Positions 3,886 through 5,893 of a stretch of 5,893 bases of DNA are shown one piece after another. Position numbers and translations under genes: made by a program. The notes below the pieces were generated by a model. It was not told the origin of the DNA. It did no database searches and saw only the letters and a program-made list of their open reading frames with translations. Source of the stretch: OMOG01 sp041485845 (lineage in GTDB: Bacteria; Acidobacteriota; Terriglobia; Bryobacterales; Bryobacteraceae); NCBI GenBank assembly GCA_041485845.1, contig JBGPKH010000574.1, forward strand, positions 1 through 5,893, read 5' to 3'. Numbering within the stretch: position 1 is the stretch's first letter; each line of letters opens with the position of its first letter.

Positions 3886-5893
3886 CTACTCCCCGTAAAA
3901 CGCGTTGAAGAAGAACTTGTAGCCCGCGTGCGATTGCCCGCGCCACTGCGGTTTGAATCCGAGCAGGATCACGCGCCCCTTCCCGTATTCCACCGACACC
4001 GCCGCCACTTTGCCTTGCAGCCGGTCCGGACCGGCCAGATAGCCGCTACGCAACGGCGACCGTTCCCTCGGATATCGCGCCAGCACCGTGCCCTTAAAAG
4101 CAGTCTTCGTTTCAAACGCAGGTCCTCGCTCGAACATCACCGTCGTATCGGAGGTCAGGCCCGCTGTCAGCCGATTCTTCGCGTCCTCGATGTGTACCGT
4201 CACCAGGCACCCCGAGCAGAAGAACTGATCCGGCCGCAACCCGGCCAGCGCGTTGTCCAAGGGCAGTTTGAACTGGTTCACGGCGAACATCGAGGCATTG
4301 TTGAAGGTGATCAGCGTCCCGCCATCGCTGGCGAAATCGCGCAACTCCTGCACTCCCTCCTCGCCCAGGCCGCCGGCGTAGCGCTCCGGAACCGTCCCCG
4401 GCCGATGGCCATCGACGATCTGGCGCTCCTGCATATCCGGGATCACGATCGCGTCGTACTGCTCGCGCAGGTGGCCGGCGCGGATATCGGCGTTATAGAG
4501 GTTGGTGAACGGGAACTTGTACTGCTCCAGAATCCACCGCGTCCAGCCCTCATCCATGCTCGCCACCCACGAGCGGTACAAGCCGACCCTTAGGGCCTTC
4601 ACCGGCTTGCCGGCTTCTTTCGATTCCACGGCCTTCAACCGGTTCTCGCTCAGAATGGCGTCGAGTTTCCCCTTGTCGATGTTCGACGCGGTGATTTCCT
4701 CGCCCGCGAACGAGACCGTGCCCTTGGCTGCCAGGATCTGGTTGACCGCGCGAAAACTCGCATTGGCGCCGTGGTTGAACGGCGCCGCGAGTCCGTTCAC
4801 GTCCTTGATGGGGCGCAGCGAATCCCGAGCCTGCTTCGTCAGCGCTGTGGTAATCGCGTGGACCTCTACGCCCATCTGGTAGGGCAGTGTCCAGCCGGTG
4901 ACGTCGTAGGGACGCTGCGAGAGAGTCGGATAGGTCTGCGGCTCGAACAACTCCTTCACCATGCCGGCAAACGGCTGGTTCATCTGGATCACCCAGGCAT
5001 CCGGCTTAGTCGCTTGATGAACTTCTATCCCCTGCAGCATGAGACGCTCCATCAGCAGGGCCGCGGCCGGCGCGTCGTGTTGCTCGCGCGGAATTTCGTA
5101 GGCGAACGGTGGCTCCTTCTCGAACTTCTCGATGGTGTCGCGCGCGGCGCGGTACTTGTTGTAGGTCATCTGCTCGCGATACTTCGACGAGAGATTCAGC
5201 ACCGCCATGTCCGCCTCGTACATGTAGCGGCAGGCATCCGCCAGGCGCCACCAGCCGCCTTTCCACGGGCTCGAGTACAACATCTCGGTGCCCAGCCCCT
5301 GCCGCGCCGAGGGGAATTCGTCCACCGTATAGAAATGCGGCGTGGCATACCGGTAGAGAGCCGTCTCCGTGAAGAACGAAATGGTGTGCCGGAAGTTGCC
5401 GATATTGTCGATGTAGCCGGGGTACCACACGTCGAACGTTTCCTGGTGCATCGACCCCGTCATGCCGTGGCCGTCCAGGCGCTGCGCGATCGACATGCCA
5501 ATCAGGTTCAGCCACCGCAGCATCAGCGGGTGCATGTTTCCCGAAATCGGATCCGCGAACGGCGGCAGGTAGATGCGTCCGGGGAAGGGCGCCGATTGAT
5601 GCTGCGTGTAGAACACCAGCGGCTGCGTGTCGAGCGTGGCCTTGGTGATCGCGCGCGATTCGAGCATGTTCAGCATGTAGCCGTCGCGGTTGTTGTCGTG
5701 GCCCACATACTCCTGATACAGCACCGGCAGCGGGCTCACCTCGTACGGCGTGCCGAGATTGTCGCGGTACCAGTTGGCCACGATGCTCTGGCCGTCCGGA
5801 TTGATGGAGAACCACAGCTCCACGATCAGGTTCTGCCGGATGGCCTTGAGTTCATCGGTCTCGCTAGCCACCAGGTCGTAGCCCAGTTGAATG
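3886..5893 (-). CDS. M14-family zinc carboxypeptidase-like protein with C-terminal amidotransferase-like domain, 5'-truncated by the window
   Basis: The leftward frame is open to the right edge (upstream residues read IQLGYDLVASETDELK), so the GTG at 5869-5871 is internal and the true start lies outside. Counting from that codon there are 661 residues to TAG 3886-3888. M14 features are NPDG (24-27), GHDNNRDGY (57-65, cf. the Asn-Arg substrate carboxylate site), YTQHQS with a candidate zinc His (91), DGHGMTGSMHQETFDVWY (133-150), and FFTET (166-170) with the candidate catalytic Glu. The HxxE zinc motif should lie upstream, outside the window. Residues about 425-655 resemble a class I glutamine amidotransferase-like fold: KALRVGLYRSWVASMDEGWT, QYDAIVIPD, DGGTLITFNN and YGKGRVILLGFKPQWRG. 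Such proteins are usually exported peptidases. The frame is undisturbed, unlike its neighbours, with typical high-GC codon use. Substrate is unknown, and catalytic competence depends on the unseen N-terminus. Confidence 0.85.
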   Translation of the reverse strand, partial: IQLGYDLVASETDELKAIRQNLIVELWFSINPDGQSIVANWYRDNLGTPYEVSPLPVLYQEYVGHDNNRDGYMLNMLESRAITKATLDTQPLVFYTQHQSAPFPGRIYLPPFADPISGNMHPLMLRWLNLIGMSIAQRLDGHGMTGSMHQETFDVWYPGYIDNIGNFRHTISFFTETALYRYATPHFYTVDEFPSARQGLGTEMLYSSPWKGGWWRLADACRYMYEADMAVLNLSSKYREQMTYNKYRAARDTIEKFEKEPPFAYEIPREQHDAPAAALLMERLMLQGIEVHQATKPDAWVIQMNQPFAGMVKELFEPQTYPTLSQRPYDVTGWTLPYQMGVEVHAITTALTKQARDSLRPIKDVNGLAAPFNHGANASFRAVNQILAAKGTVSFAGEEITASNIDKGKLDAILSENRLKAVESKEAGKPVKALRVGLYRSWVASMDEGWTRWILEQYKFPFTNLYNADIRAGHLREQYDAIVIPDMQERQIVDGHRPGTVPERYAGGLGEEGVQELRDFASDGGTLITFNNASMFAVNQFKLPLDNALAGLRPDQFFCSGCLVTVHIEDAKNRLTAGLTSDTTVMFERGPAFETKTAFKGTVLARYPRERSPLRSGYLAGPDRLQGKVAAVSVEYGKGRVILLGFKPQWRGQSHAGYKFFFNAFYGE

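Noticed and set aside
3868..4593. Rightward 241-codon open frame
   Set aside because: Antisense shadow of the M14 gene, rich in Arg, His and Gln as expected for the reverse frame of a high-GC gene.
5006..5815. Leftward 269-codon open frame
   Set aside because: Lies in another phase of the M14 gene and has Arg/Ala/His-rich shadow composition, while the M14 frame is continuous.
1..5893. CRISPR array, complete insertion sequence or integrase gene
   Set aside because: No regularly spaced identical repeats and no transposase or recombinase motifs in any frame I read. The mobile-element argument rests only on the tRNA end and short repeats.

Overview
The window is GC-rich and looks like a chromosomal piece of a soil-type bacterium, most likely an acidobacterium (Solibacter/Bryobacter-like). 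This is inferred from three protein types together: RNase J, a TPR array of the kind found in acidobacterial regulators, and an M14 metallopeptidase with a C-terminal amidotransferase-like domain. The placement rests on recalled family resemblance, not on a search.

Left part (1-1629, rightward). The 3' three quarters of an RNase J gene enters from outside the window. Its reading frame breaks near 1111-1117, and the true C-terminus continues in another frame to 1270. Next come two disconnected pieces of an FAD-linked oxidase gene (about 1264-1420 and 1425-1560). These run directly into a threonine tRNA (anticodon CGT) that has lost the 5' strand of its acceptor stem. This part is a patchwork of same-strand gene remnants separated by abrupt breakpoints.

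Middle part (1630-3885). A gene-poor stretch after the tRNA carries a cluster of TGCCAAA-type direct and inverted repeats. A TPR-protein fragment follows (1918-2300), truncated at both ends and with one internal frame break. Next is a type II toxin-antitoxin locus in toxin-first order. It has a promoter and perfect operator palindrome (2475-2504), a RelE/HigB-like toxin broken by a frameshift (2513-2846), and an intact Xre/HigA-like antitoxin (2782-3147) that overlaps the toxin's 3' end. A leftward gene for a small, probably secreted protein (3144-3509) ends inside the antitoxin stop codon and lies in a stretch visibly richer in A+T. The gap before the next gene holds palindromic repeats, including a perfect 18-bp palindrome at 3823-3840.

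Right part (3886-5893, leftward). A long, undisturbed M14-type zinc carboxypeptidase-like gene runs out of the right edge of the window.

Overall this reads as an accessory or decaying insertion zone between two ordinary chromosomal genes. It contains a tRNA end, gene fragments, a toxin-antitoxin module with a dead or damaged toxin, and an A+T-richer cargo gene. I see no clear new multi-gene system. The most interesting signals are the tRNA-end repeat cluster as a possible attachment site, the antitoxin without a working toxin, and the palindromes at 3639-3840. Three frame breaks within 1.5 kb could also be sequencing or assembly errors.
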